NCBI GenBank assembly: GCA_025331125.1
Contig: JAOALB010000139.1
Span: 1-64,000, forward strand
Length of the DNA stretch: 64,000 nt
Origin: Mycogone perniciosa
Lineage: Eukaryota > Ascomycota > Sordariomycetes > Hypocreales > Hypocreaceae
Direction: 5' to 3'
This document shows, piece after piece, positions 13,875 through 27,400 of this stretch. The notes under the pieces were generated by a model. It was not told the DNA's origin. It did no database searches and saw nothing but the letters and a program-made list of their open reading frames with translations. The position numbers were made by a program, and so were the translations under genes. Positions within the stretch are counted from its first letter, which is position 1; every line of letters starts with the position of its first letter.

Positions 13875-14103
13875 CATGTTGGCGATTTGTCGCATCAGTC
13901 AAAAGGGGGGGCTGCATTCCTCAAAGAATATGTGATATGTAAGGAATCTAACTACCTAAGTATAAGAAATAATAAGAAGGAAAAACTGAAAGAGAAATGA
14001 AATTGTAAAAATGTAGAAGGGATACACTAAGAACCCTTTCCAGAACGAAACGAAAAGGTTATCCAACAACCCATTGTCTCCCACCATCAAATGTCATCCA
14101 TCT

Positions 14104-15400
14104 CTACCTCATATTTGAGCGATGGAATACCTCGCGTTTCGGCCCCGCCATATTGAACACAGAACGACCTCCAAGGGATGACTGAATAAACCCGATGTCT
14201 ATGAGATAGCCAACATTCCTCCTAACGACCTCGCTAAGCCGTGCATTCTCCTCGGAGGTAGGTTTCAAGTGTTGCGGAGGTGTATTGCCAGTGCCAACGC
14301 GACCTAGGAAGTGTTGAACGGGCCAAAGAGGATGTGACTCGCCCACTTTCTCCATATGCTCCAAAGCAGCTCGAGTCCATTCACTCCAGGGAAGTGAACG
14401 AAATTTGACACTGTCTGGACTCAGACCAGTGCGAATAATCTCTTCTTCGATAAGATGCCAAAACTTAGGCACTGTCAAACCGCTCTGGATGTCAACAAAG
14501 GTGTTGACTGGATTGGGGGTGTCGGGATTATCTGGAGAATCCAAGGTGATCTGATGAAGAATTGAAGATGCTATACTGGCTGAATCTTCAAAATAAAGCC
14601 AGTGGTCTTGAGGTTCTGATGGATAAGCCCCAATTGCAACCGCCGTAGCAACAACACGCCAGATATAATCATCAGTGTTCGCGACACTTTGAATTCCTGA
14701 ACCAAAGACAGCTCCAGGCTTTACAATAGAAACGCGATTCTGCTGTCTCAATTGGGTGATTTGGGTGGTCGAGGAGCTTTCAAGTTGCAGCAGAGAAGAT
14801 GTTGCGACTTCATAAACCACACTCTCGGCCAAGAACTTGGTCCGTACATAACCGGTTCCCGCCTTTGACAGTTCAATGGCTGCCACTGCTTGGTTGGCTT
14901 GAGTGTCGACAAGCTTGACACCACCAGATACGTAGACAAACTTTGCGCTGCTTGAAGAGGTGGCAGCAGCTAACAGGTCCACTGTTGAGTCGACGTTGGC
15001 GGAACGTAGGGATTCGAAATCAGCATGCCAGTTAACAACGGCACCATTGTGAACGATTGCATCAATGCTTGTGTCCGAGGAACTGAATCCAGAGAGTTGT
15101 TTCCATTGTTCAGAAGAGAGACCCAGGCGAGTCAGAGATAAATTTCCTTTCCAGATTTCCAGCTTGCTCTTGTGATGTTGATCTAAGGTTGACCACCAAC
15201 CAGCAATCTGGGCGGCTTTCTCGATGCGTTTGAAGCCTTGCTCAATAGACTTTCCTCGGACGAGAGCAACAACTCGCTTGACACCAGGTGATGCCAAAAG
15301 CTGCCGTAGAATCTCGGTTCCTAAGAAACCAGTAGCACCCGTGAGGAACACTGATGCGTGCTTTGGGAGAGCAGTATTGGGTTGGTGCAACCACTCAGGT
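14104..15400 (-). other. NRPS terminal thioester reductase (R/TD) domain
   Basis: Residues about 3815-4241 form a short-chain-dehydrogenase-like reductase. FLTGATGFLGTEIL carries the TGxxGxxG dinucleotide site, AIVHNGAVVNW is the usual core strand, and GYVRTKFLAE carries the catalytic Tyr-x-x-x-Lys, with VYVSGG upstream of it. KPGAVFGS and HWLYFEDSA follow, as in LYS2/carboxylic-acid-reductase type R domains. It reduces the T9 thioester with NAD(P)H to an aldehyde (two electrons) or alcohol (four electrons). No thioesterase or cyclising C domain is present, so a linear product is expected. Confidence 0.85.
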
Positions 15401-18400
15401 GAACAGGCTTTTCTGCTCAAAGCCTTTATTTCCCCAGCAAGGTCAATCTTTACCACGTTTGTTGATTGCTCCGTGACGGCTGAATCAGATGTTTCTGTTG
15501 ACTTGGAGGATTCGATGGCGGATGCAATTTTTGCAATCGTCGTGTTCTTGCCGATGAAAAGTCCCATATCCAAGGCAACACTGTACTGCTGTCTGACTCG
15601 CTTGGACATGGTAATTACGCGAATGGAATCACCACCAAGCTGGTAGAAGTCATCATCCACTCCGATGACTTCCTCTTTCATATGGAGAATGTTTGCCCAA
15701 AGTGTGCGAATACTGGCTTCAAATGAAGTAGAAGGCTCCCGGAATTTCGAAGATTTAGCAGTAGAGCTGCCCTCCGAACCTGAATCGGTTGATATGATGA
15801 AGTATAGTTTGAGATCAGAGCTCGATAGAGATCCCATGAGCTCTCGCAACGCCTTGCGATCAATCTTGCCCGATGAGTTCTTGGGCATATGTGTTACGGG
15901 AACGAAATACCTCGGGACCATGTAAGCCGGCAAAACCGTTCCAAGTTCTAATGAAAGGTCACAGAATTTCAGGCGAAGAGCATCCGTCATCATCAACATC
16001 ATGACTGGTGTTTCCTTTGCGCAATTAATTCCGGTGTAGTTGAAGGTAGCGACCAGCGCCTCGCGTCCATCTTCGCGGAGTAGATCAACAACAACATGAT
16101 CTACACTTCCCTGGAGAGTCTTTGCGGTTTTGAATTGGTGCTCAATCTCGCCAAGTTCAATTCGTTGTCCGTGAAGTTTGACTTGTGTGTCTTTGCGCCC
16201 CATATACTGGATCCTGCCATCATCAGTGTATCGTGCGAGGTCGCCGGTCTTGTAAAAGCGCTTGGTGAGTTGGGCTGCCGTGCCGTTAGATAAGCTGGTT
16301 TCCATCCAGTCGCTGACGTCGAGCTCAATGAAGGCCTTCTTTGTCGCAGCTTCGTTATTGAGATAGCCTCTGGCCAGACCGGGTCCTTCAAGGAGTAGCT
16401 CACCAACACAACCAATTGGCGCGAGTTGCGAAGCGTCATTGGAGTTTACTACCCACAAGTTGAAGTTGGAACCACGTCCAATAACGGCGGGATTATCTGT
16501 TACATCCCTGAACTCGGAAACACTGCAGTAAATGCAAGCCTCCGCAGGTCCATAGCCATTCACAACCCTGACATGACCATGCCATGTTTTCAGGTTGTCA
16601 CGAGTTGGGGCCTCACCTCCCAGTACCAGAGTCTTGAGGCTTGGGACTTCCTCTGGAGATAAGGTGCTGACAACAGAAGGCGTCAGCATGGCGACGTTGG
16701 CGCGGCTCTGGGTAATGAATGTTGGTAGACCACTGCCAAGTCGATCACTATCAGAGGGTACGCAGACAGTTCCTCCGAAAGCCAGGGTTGTAAGGATCTC
16801 TCCCAGGCTGACATCGAAGGCGTAGTTGGAGAATTGAAGAACCCGAGACTCGGAGTCCAGTCCGATATCTCGCCCATGGCCGATGATGCTGGAGCATAAG
16901 GCACGGTGCTCCATAACCACACACTTGGGTTTACCTGTAGAGCCAGAGGTAAAGATGGCATATGCTGCGTTGTTGGGAGTCGATATGTTGGCAACAAATG
17001 CTTCCTCAGCGCGGGGAAGTTGTGCGATCAAAGATGATGAAAGAGTTACAATATTGTCTGCCAGGCCATCGCAGGAAACTGCCGTAGAAGGTGAACAAAT
17101 TACGACGTTGACGCCAGATATGTCATCAACCAAAGTCTTGCGACGGCTGAATGGATGGGTCGGGTCTAGAGGAACAAACGCACCACCAGCTTTCATGACA
17201 GCCAGCATGGCGACAATCGTCCACATACTCTTCTCAAAACAAATGGGCACAAAAGTCTCTGGACCAACACCGAGTGTTATGAGATCTGCGGCAAAACGTG
17301 AGGATAGTTGTGCAAGCTCGGTATAAGTCAGAGATCCATCCCAAGCATGAATGGCTTCCTTTGCCGGTTCTGATGTGGTAACATGTCTAGAGATCAGGTT
17401 ATACACGCATTCATCGGCGACTCGAACTGGATGGGCATCATTAACTGCCCAAGATTTGACCTTCGTGACATCGTACTGAGAGGTCAGAGTGATTGATGAA
17501 AGGGGTACATCGGTTGGTGAGGATGCAGATGTGAGGAGCTGTGTCACAACATGGGAGAAGTGGTGGCAAATTGCCTCCATTTTCGATGGCGACAAATTGC
17601 GCTTGTCGTAAGTTGCAAAGAGACGAATAGACTGAGCTGACTCCAACACACACTGGAACACAAGAGGATAAACGTGATATCGCTGCGTGTTACCAGAGGA
17701 CGAGGATGTCAAGTCTTGTATGTTGAAGAAGTCAACATTGCCAGTGTCGCTGTTGTCTGCCTCGCTATCGCTGGCCTGTTGGCGACTACCAGGTTGTATG
17801 ATGAATAGGTTTTGGAAACGGCAGGCCTCCTTTAGTTCGTCGCTCATCTGAGCAATGCTCTGCAACCCCATGTGCTCATAGGGGATCATGGCATTGCTCT
17901 GGTGCTGCATTCTCTCCAAGAATTGTCTCACTGTAGCTTGCTTATTGGTGTCGTCTTCACTGTAAATCTGTACTCTGACCGGGAGGGTGCCAATAGTTGG
18001 GCCGAGAATTTTCACGATATCCTGCACAGGCGCGTTGCGTCCTGAAACAGTGTTGCCAAACACGACGTCGTCTGACTCAAGATATGCAGACAATACAAGG
18101 GCCCAGGTGGCACGGAGAACAGTTGGCAGAGTGACGCCAAATGGCAAGTCTGATTGTAGCGGAAGTGCGACATCATGAGATATCGTTGCGTCGAAACCTT
18201 CATCACCCTCAGTATCCTGTGCGTCAACATCGAAGGACATTTTCGGGAAGTGGGAGATGCTAGCATTGGAGAACTGCGAGCGCCAATATGATCTATTTGA
18301 ATCATCATCTTGAGACGCGTCGAGAACATATTTGACGTAATTGCCGAATGGGGTGGGCTTGATTGCCTCGGTGAGGGTGTTGTTGTAAAGGTTCTTAAGA

Positions 18401-21400
18401 GTATCCAGCATGATGCCCATTGACCAGCCATCATATATCGAATGGTGGATATCCCAGACGAGATGTGCTTGGCCAGAATTATCATGAATGAGCCTGAAAA
18501 ATGTGAGAGGCTTTCCAAACCCTGTAGTGGAATTGAACTTGTCTCGGTTCTTCTCAAGGATCAGAGGTAGGGTCGACTCGTTGCCATGAACTTCACTCAA
18601 GGTGATCTGTTCATCAAGAACAGCTTGTACAAGGTTATCACCACCGAGAAGGACGATTCGAGTCCGTAGGTTTGAGCAAACGGAATACATCTGGGCCATG
18701 GCATCTTTGAAACGCACCAGATCCACATTCTTAGGAAGCGAGAGCGAAAATCTAGCGATATAGGACCCGGGTTGTTTTTCTGCTAGGGCGATAAGACCTT
18801 CTTGTAGTGGCGTGCATGGGAACGCATCAGAGATGAGCGTCGCAGCCACTCCGCATTGATCTGCTGCTTCAGCAATCAGAGATTGACAGGAAGCTTCTGA
18901 GGGAAGAAGCTCGAATTGGTGGACACTGGATGACGGACATTGGCTGATGTCATCACTAGCCTTTTGATCAACGCACATTGCCATCACCGAAAGCTCGAGA
19001 TTCGCAAAGACTTCAGACGCTATGAGGTTGATGCCTTCTGCTTGTGCCATTGAGACGAGTTGAATAGTTGAGATTGAGTCACCACCCATCCTAAAGAAAT
19101 TGTCTTGCCTTCCAATTTGTCGAGTGTCGTCAATGCCAAGTACTTGTGCCCAGAGAGCCCTCAATCGGGATTCTGTCTCCGTGAGAGTGGTGTCATTGCT
19201 TCGAGAGTTGGCAATATTTTCATTGATAGACAGTGATGAGAATTGCTCTCCGGAGAGTTTCTCCAGCTCATGAATTAAAGTTGATCGGCTGGGCTCGCTG
19301 GTCGAAGGAATAATAGGCATGGCCTTCTCTCTGACCAAAATGAATTCTTGCGGAACCATGTGTTCCTCGACAACAACCGGCAGATCTGCTATAAAGTCGA
19401 CGACTTTTGAGCGTACACGTCCAGCAAGGGACGAGATAGGAATGAAGAGGCTGTTCTCGATCGAATGCGAAACCTCTGAAAGATCATCATCATTCACAGA
19501 CAGGAAAGCAGCCAAGCTGCCCTTCGAGGTTCTTGCCACAACGACATGCCTAATATCCTTTGGGAGTGCGGCTTGAATGCGTTGCTCAGTGTTACCGGAA
19601 TTAATATGACCGACAAATTTGATCATTCCGTCTGAGGCATATTTGACTAGGCACCCAGTTCGGAGGAACGGCTGGGGAGAAATGGCTTCACCCGAAACAT
19701 GATGCCAAGGAGCCTGTTTCGTGCTATCTGGATCCACAAAGTGCTTGCTAGATTCTTCAGGGTCGTTCAAATAGCATGCTGCCAGTGACGAGCTTTGTAG
19801 GATAAGCTCACCAGAACAGCCAATTGGTGCAAGACGCTGATGGTCCATTGGATCGACAATCCAGCATTTAGTGTCACCAACCGGACGGCCGATTGTCCAT
19901 GGTGTATCGGCCGTGAACTCGTAAAGGGTGTTGAAGGATGCAGTTTCCGGTATACACCAGCCGCAGAGAAGCTTGCGATCTTGTGAGGCACTCTCAGCCC
20001 ACTTGACGAGATCATCTGATGGGACTTTTATGCCAGCCAGAAGCAGGTTATGAAGGTTAGGAACCTCGCTTGGCTGCAGACGTGAGGCGTCGCGCGGAGA
20101 CATGATTGCCCAGTTCACATTGGCTTGGTTGATGAACTGCGCGAGACCACTGTCGACTTGGGATGACTGGCTAGGAATGCAAATTGTTGATCCTGCAGAG
20201 AGAGGTGCCATGATTTCAGAGATGATGAGAGAGGAAGCACAATTGGACAACTGTGCTACGCGATCATCTGGCTGAAGGCCCAGTCTATGGGAAAGTTGAA
20301 GGTGTCCAGCACATCCGCTCTGGTGCTTGATGACGATGCCCTTCATTTGATCTGAAGAATCATCGGAAGGCGTAAACACAACATACGCCACATCACTGGA
20401 GGTAATATCGCCACTTGGGGGCTCATCTGCATCGGGGCAGAGAACATCTGCTGAGAGCTCTACTACATTCTCGACCAATGTAGCAAATTCTGCAAGCATG
20501 TAGTTGGGCGAGCACAGCACTGTACGTGCTTTAGTGTCGACAACGATCTTTTCGATTTGCTCGCCATCGGCTGCCTGGTCAAAGATCACAAAGGCGGCTC
20601 CAAGTTTATTGACAGCGAGAATGGACACCGGCAGCCAGAAGGAATTTTGCTCATACAGAAGGACAAGCTCACCACGCTGCACCAGACCGTTTCTATGAAG
20701 GTAGTTTGCCAAGCGGTTAGCAGTGGTATCAAGTTCTTTATAGGTCAGATCGCCGTCCCATGAGTGCACAGCCAGGGAATCTGGGTGGATTGAGGCTTGC
20801 TTCTCGACCAGTCCATGCAGATACTCAGAGTGGTCCAGACCAGATTGGTTATGATCTCTTGTGTTCCAAGCAATTGCCATTCCAATATCCATCTTTCCAG
20901 CCAGCGACAAGTCACCGACTTTCTTGTCCTCGATAGAAAATTGGAGCAACTGATGGACGATATGCTCGTATTGTTCCGTAAGCATGAGAAGCTGTGCCTC
21001 ATCCAAGTAAGCAGTATCGTAAATGAGGTGCAACTGGACATCTTTATCGGACATGTGGCCCTGTACAACGAGTGGATAGGTGAAATAATTGCTCAGACCA
21101 GGCTGATCAGCCTCTGATGAGGCATCATCACCACTAACGAGTTTCATCAATGCCCCATCATCCACTTGACTTTGACCTGTGGCGGCGATATGCTTGGGTT
21201 GGATGACCAGCAAAGTCGAGAAGTCTACTGCTGCCTTCGCACTCGCACTCAAACGTGCGATCCGCTGTAGACCAAATTGTTCATGGTGAACCATCTCAGT
21301 AGCTTGACGCTGAACGCTCTTTAAGTAATCGGCAACCCGCTGTTTCTTGTCTAGACGGATGCGGATGGGTACCGTTGCAATAAGCGGACCGGCCATCTTC

Positions 21401-24400
21401 TCGATACCAGGGACTGGTGCCTGACGACCAGAGACTGTGGCACCAAAACAAATATCCGAGGAATTATCAGAGTATGCTGCGTGAACGAGGGCCCAGGCAG
21501 CGCGGAGGACGGTTGCTCGCACCACTCCTGTCTTGTTGAAGTCAGGGAAGTTGATGGTTCGAACAACAGTTCTGGCCGCAGACTGCTTCGACTTCGGTAG
21601 TGAAGGAGGGAATGATGCCCTTGTGGCCTGGTGGAGCTGTGTTGTCCAGTAGTTGGATGATGAATCATTGTCCAGGCCCTTGATGTATCGAATGAAACCC
21701 GAATATGGGACTAGGGCCGATGAACCGTTAGTAGTGTCGGAAGAGGCTGTAATACGTTTATATGTAGCATCCAAGGCTTCCAATATGAGTGTCATGCTCC
21801 AGCCGTCATATACAGAGTGGTGGATATCCCAAACGAAGTAATAATCATTTTGAGAATCACCCTGTTGGTAGTCTTTTCCTCTCACAATAGCGTGCCGACT
21901 GAGCTCAGAGCCATAAGTCATGTTCATCTTTTGTGTCATTCTCAGGTATGTCATCAAGTCCATCTCATCGGTCGCCTGCCAGTATTCGTCACTCTTGGTA
22001 ACAGTCTGCACAGCCTTGCCATCTAAGAGTCTGACAATTCTAGTACGCAGATTGGGGCACATGTTGACCACTTCCTCCCATGCCAGCTTGAATTCCTGAA
22101 CATCGATGCGGGAGTGAAGACTGTAAATGAAGCGAGCGATGTAAGAACCTGGCTGCTTAACTGAAAGAGCCATCAGACCCTCCTGAAGAGGCGTGCAAGG
22201 ATAAGTATCCTCGATTTCACAATCATGTGGCAGACCGCACTGCTCTTGGATGATGGGAATAAGCTCATCGATTACCACGGTAGAGGGCATCAATGCCCAA
22301 GGTTCAGGTGCGAGGGATCGTGAGGAAGTAGCCAGGTCATCCGAATTGTCGATGAATTGTGCCGCCTCAGCCACCTTCAATAACCGTGGGTCGTCAAAGA
22401 TATTTCCAACAGAAATGCTAACATCGTGTTCCCGGGCAATCGTGGTCAACCTGATAGCAGCAATGGAATCACCACCAAGGGCAATAAAGCTATCGTCTCT
22501 TCCAATGCTGGCAGTGGGCACATCCATTATCTCTGCCCATATTTTCTGCAAAAGACTTTCCATGGGTGTCTCTGGAGCACGCTTGAGGCTGTCAACGAAC
22601 GAATAGCGCATCAGCATATCCTTTGACATTTGCAATGCTATATCGCGGAGCTTGTTACGATCGACCTTTGTTGAGGTGATGAACGGCATGTAGGCGCATG
22701 GAACAAATACAGTGGGCACCATATATCGCGGCAAGGCGGCGCCAAGCTGGCCGATCATGGCTGCGATTCGAGCCTGCAAACTTGGTATGACAGGCAGAAC
22801 CATGTCCTCGGCAACCACACTGAGATCTGGATCAAGATCAACGCCAGCAGTCTTGGAATCATATGTCTCGCAGAAGAATGCAACAAGCTTAGCACTAGCG
22901 GAGCTGGATGAGTTGTTCACCAACACGACAACTACCTGTGGTGCATTATCGAGACAGCCACGAACGTGATGCTCAACTTCGCCAAGCTCGACTCTTAAGC
23001 CGCGAATCTTGACTTGAGTATCTTTTCGACCACAGAATTCGATCGTGCCATCGGGGTTGTAGAACCCGAGGTCTCCGGATTTGTAGAACCTGCTCCAGTT
23101 GGGGTCAGTTCGCATGGGCGCCCAGTCTGGAAGCATATCTCCAGATATGGTCGTTGATTGTGTCTTTGCTGGGTCAGAGAGGTACTCTCTGATGATGGTA
23201 GGGCCTTGGATAACAATCTCGCCAATGCAGCCAGCAGGCAACCGTCGATGTGGATTTGTCGCGTCCACGATCCAACAGAAGCAGCCTACGGGCTTTCCAA
23301 CTGTCACGGATGACTCGTCGAGTGATTTCCACTCCTGTAAGGTACTGAAGACGCAGGTCTCTGCTGGGCCCCAGCCATTTATCAGGCGTACTTTTCCAAA
23401 CCAGGTTTCCAAAATATCTCGTCCGACAGCTTCACCAGCTAGCAACAAGAGTTCCAGGCTGGGGACCATATCTGGAGTGATGGTCCGCACAAAAGCAGGA
23501 GTTAAGAATGCCCAATTGATGTTCTTTGTGCGAATAAAGTCGGTTAGTTTGTTCATTCTGTCATGTTCAGATGGCACACAAAGGCAGGCGCCTGTGATGA
23601 ATGGGGCGATGATCTCCCCAATACAAAGATCGAAGACGAATGCTGCGAACTGTAGCATTCTCACATCTGGAGTCAATCCCAGACGCTTCACAATGGCAGT
23701 CTGGCTTGTGGCTACTGCGCGATGCTCCATGACAAAACCTTTAGGTGTACCGGTGCTGCCAGATGTGAAGAGGACGTAAACAGTGTTGTGAGGCTTCACA
23801 TCAGCAGGCGGCGGAATGCGGCTGTTGACGGTCGGGTTCGGGGTCACCTCATCAGCAAGAAGCTGCTCATCAAGCTCTGCAGTAACATCAATGATTGTTT
23901 CAATGAGTCCGTCGAGCAGATGCTTCTGAGCAGGCGATACAAGGGCAAGCTTGGCCTTGCTCTGAGAAATAACCTGTTGGTGGCGTGTTGTTGGGTGCGA
24001 CGGATCAAGAGGCGCCCAGGCGCCACCAGCTTTATTGATAGCCAAGATGGACACGAAATACCAGATTGACTTCTCAAAGCAAACGTGGACCAAGGTTTCG
24101 GGTCTCACACCATGCTGGTGGTAGAGTAGATGAGCAAGTCTGTTTGCAGCAGTGTCGAATTGCTGGTATGAGAAATTTCCATCCCAAGCCTCGATCGCTG
24201 GAGCGTCTGGTCGCAGGCGAGCCTGATTCTGGATCAAAGTGTGAATACAAGTATCTTGGATGGCTGGAGGATCTTCGTGATTCCAATCAGCAAACTGCTT
24301 CACATCTTCGGGACTGGTTAAACTGAGCTGCGAAAGAGTCAATGGCGACACATCTTGCTGTGCTTGCGGTTCAGCAGCATTCTCAACAAGCTGCCTCACT

Positions 24401-27400
24401 GCTTGCTTGAAGTGACCAAGGATCTGCTCTATCTGGACCAAGGAGAGAACCGAGGAGGCATAGGTGACTGTAACGCCAACCTCTCCATTGCCCGCTGGCA
24501 AGTGGCACTGGAATACCAGGGGATAAGTGAAGAAATCTCTCTCCCCACCGTCTTCATCTTCGCCTTTTTGTCTCACTTGCGTCAGCAAAGGTTCGTCTTT
24601 CACAAATTCGTCACTTTGGGCCGCAAGTTTGGGGGGCTGAACAACCAACAACGTGCGGAATTCGGAGGCCTTTCTTGCATCCTCACTAAGCTTGGCGATA
24701 TTCTGCAGTCCAAATTGTTCATACATAATCATGTCATTGCCCTGTGACTGCATTTCTTGAAGGTAGGCCGCTGCTGTAAGTGAAGGATCAAGACGAACAC
24801 GAACCGGGAAGGTCGTGACAGCGGGACCGACGATGCCTTCGATACCATTGACAGGTGCACTTCTTCCAGACACAGTAGTGCCGAAAACAATGTCTTCAGC
24901 ACCGCTGATGCCATCTCCGCCTGCATGAGCAGAGATCACAAGAGCCCAGGCGGCCCGTATGATCGTTGCCTGTGTCACTGACACAGACATCGAGGAGCGA
25001 GCTCTTGAAGTGAGTGAAGGCATTTTAAAGGTTGCCCGCAAGGAAGCATCCGTGCGACACTTTCGATCCATTGACTGACTCAGATTCGAGCGAGGAAAGC
25101 TTGTCTGTTGAGCGCCTTGCAAAGCCCATCGCCAGTACTCTGCACCTCCATCACGAGAACGCTCAGCATGCGCAACGAAGTGGGAGTAAGGAGTGTGAGG
25201 AAGCAAGGCTTTGTTCTCCTCAGCGTAGTTGTAGGCTCTCTGAAATTTGTCGCGGACAAGATCCAATGACCAGCCATCGTAAACAGAGTGATGGACGGTC
25301 CAGACAAAAATTGTCTCGTTCGTCTTGGATGAGGTCAACAGTCCGTACCGGGACAGAGAGGTTCCATATCCCATGTTGATTTCTTTGTCCTTTTCCAGAT
25401 ACTCAAGCAGGCTTTCATTGATGTCGATGTAATCATTTTCAACAGTCGTCCAGAGCACAGGTTCGCGCAAGACCACCTGAATGGCACGGCCATCAGCTAG
25501 TGGAACAATGCGAGTTCGCAAGACAGGAAGGTCCTCGATGACCATCTTCCAGGCAGACTTGAGGCGGTTGATATCGGCATGATTAGCAAGGCGGAAAGGT
25601 ATCCGCGCTATGTACGTTCCAGGCTCCTTGGCTGTCAGAGCCATCATGCCCTCTTGGAGCGATGTGCAGGGGTAGGCATCTTCAATTTCATAAGACGAGT
25701 AAAATGGGGGGCTTAATGCTTTCTTCACTAGCTCTTGCATGGAGCCAAAAGGAATAATATCCTGAAGCAAGGAGAACGGCTCAATGACTTCATTCATGGC
25801 TCCGGTTGCACCAATGGACGACCGCTCTTCACATGCCTGAGCCACGTCTTTGAGCTTGGGGTGCTTGAAAATAGTGGCGACATCGAGATCAAGATCGAGA
25901 TCTCGGGCTGCAGTAACCACACGGATTGCTGAGACTGAGTCGCCTCCTATTTGCAGGAACTCGTCATCACGACCAATGGATTCGGCGGATATACCCAGAA
26001 CAGAAGACCAAAGAGACTGGATCTTCAGTTCCATCGCTTTCTCAGGCTGATTATTCACAGAGCCAACGCCTTCTGAGCTGGTGGAGGAGTACTGGACAAG
26101 ATTTTCCCAAGAGAGATCCTTTGTCAGTGCTTGCAGGACTCGTTTATCCGTTTTTCCAGAAGTGTTGATGGGAATAGACGTAACCGGCAGGAAAAGGCTG
26201 GGGATCATATAAGTCGGCAGCTCGAGTCTCAGCTTCTTGACAATCTCATGGATGGTTGCTCGGAACCTTTCAGTTGATGGAAGTAGTGTCACTTTGACAG
26301 GGTTTGCTTCTTCCATATCGTCACCATACAGAGACTTGTTGAGCCGGATGTAGGCAGCCAACTCAGCAGCCCCAGCTACCTTCACATCTTTGAGCAATGT
26401 GACTATGACTTGCACATCGGGATTCCCCGTGGCCTCGTCTGTCTCTGACAGTGCGATCATTATTTGATGCTCAATCTCCCCCGGCTCCAGTCGTTGTCCA
26501 CGAAGCTTGACCTGGGCATCACGACGAGCAACGTACTTGATGTCTCCATTGGATGTGTAACGCACCAAGTCACCGGTGCGGTACACACGACAGTCCTCTG
26601 AGCTACCGGAAAGCCAAGATGGTCTGACGAATGCCGCATTTGTCTTTTCTTCATCATGAAGATAGCCATCCGCCAAACTAGGTCCCTGGATCAGCAGTTC
26701 GCCAACACAACCGACCGGTGCCAGTTTATTGAAGTCGTAAGGCATCGTAATCCATAGATGGCAGCCAATTTCCCTTCCAATGACATAAACATCCACTGGC
26801 AAGCTCACAGGGTGATTAAGTGTCATCACACAAGTCTCCGTTGGGCCATAGGCATTGAAAAACTTGACATATGGCAGCCAGGTATCGACATTTTCTTTGC
26901 GTAAGACCTCACCTCCAAATCCGGAACATCTTGTGGCTTGATTGTTGTGGCATATGCGGGTGTCATAAAGGCCCAGGTCGTCTTGGACTGGGCCATGAAG
27001 TTCGCGATCAAACCATTGAGTCGCATGCTCTCAGAAGGAACTGTAACACAGCCACCTACTGTCCAGCATCCGAACGTCTCGATGATTGCAGCATCGAATA
27101 CAAATGACGCAAAGTTGATGACTCGCGTCGATGATGATATAAGGAACGCTTTCGTCTGAGTGGCCATTCCTGAGCAGACACCTTGATGCGACATGACGAC
27201 GCCCTTGGGTTTACCAGTGCTACCAGAGGTGAAGATGACGTATGCGGTCGACATCGGACTAACTGAGGGCAGGATACTCGTGCCGGCAGTTGGGTAACGA
27301 CTCTTCAGGGACTTGAAGAGATCAAGTGAAATGGGAACAATATTTACAGCTAAACAAGAGTGATGCTCCAGGACGTCGGCTGTGAAATGCTGAAGGGTAT

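Larger units (their letters stand above)
10931..14103. other. Gene-poor intergenic stretch between the AT-rich block and the NRPS
   Basis: Both strands were read here. Only short ORFs (up to 123 codons, at 12358-12729 on the - strand) are present, and they overlap others on the opposite strand. None shows a recognisable domain, none joins to another through a convincing intron, and none has a homologous look. The region contains two TACTCCGTA motifs (11666-11674 and 13866-13874). It includes the 3' flank of the NRPS gene. I see no gene that I can support. Confidence 0.5.

Noticed and set aside
26826..26829. ATGA-type overlap of the two NRPS ORFs as translational coupling of two separate genes
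   Set aside because: Such coupling is a bacterial device. The second ORF begins in the middle of an A domain, and its upstream codons continue the same domain in frame back to the deletion site.
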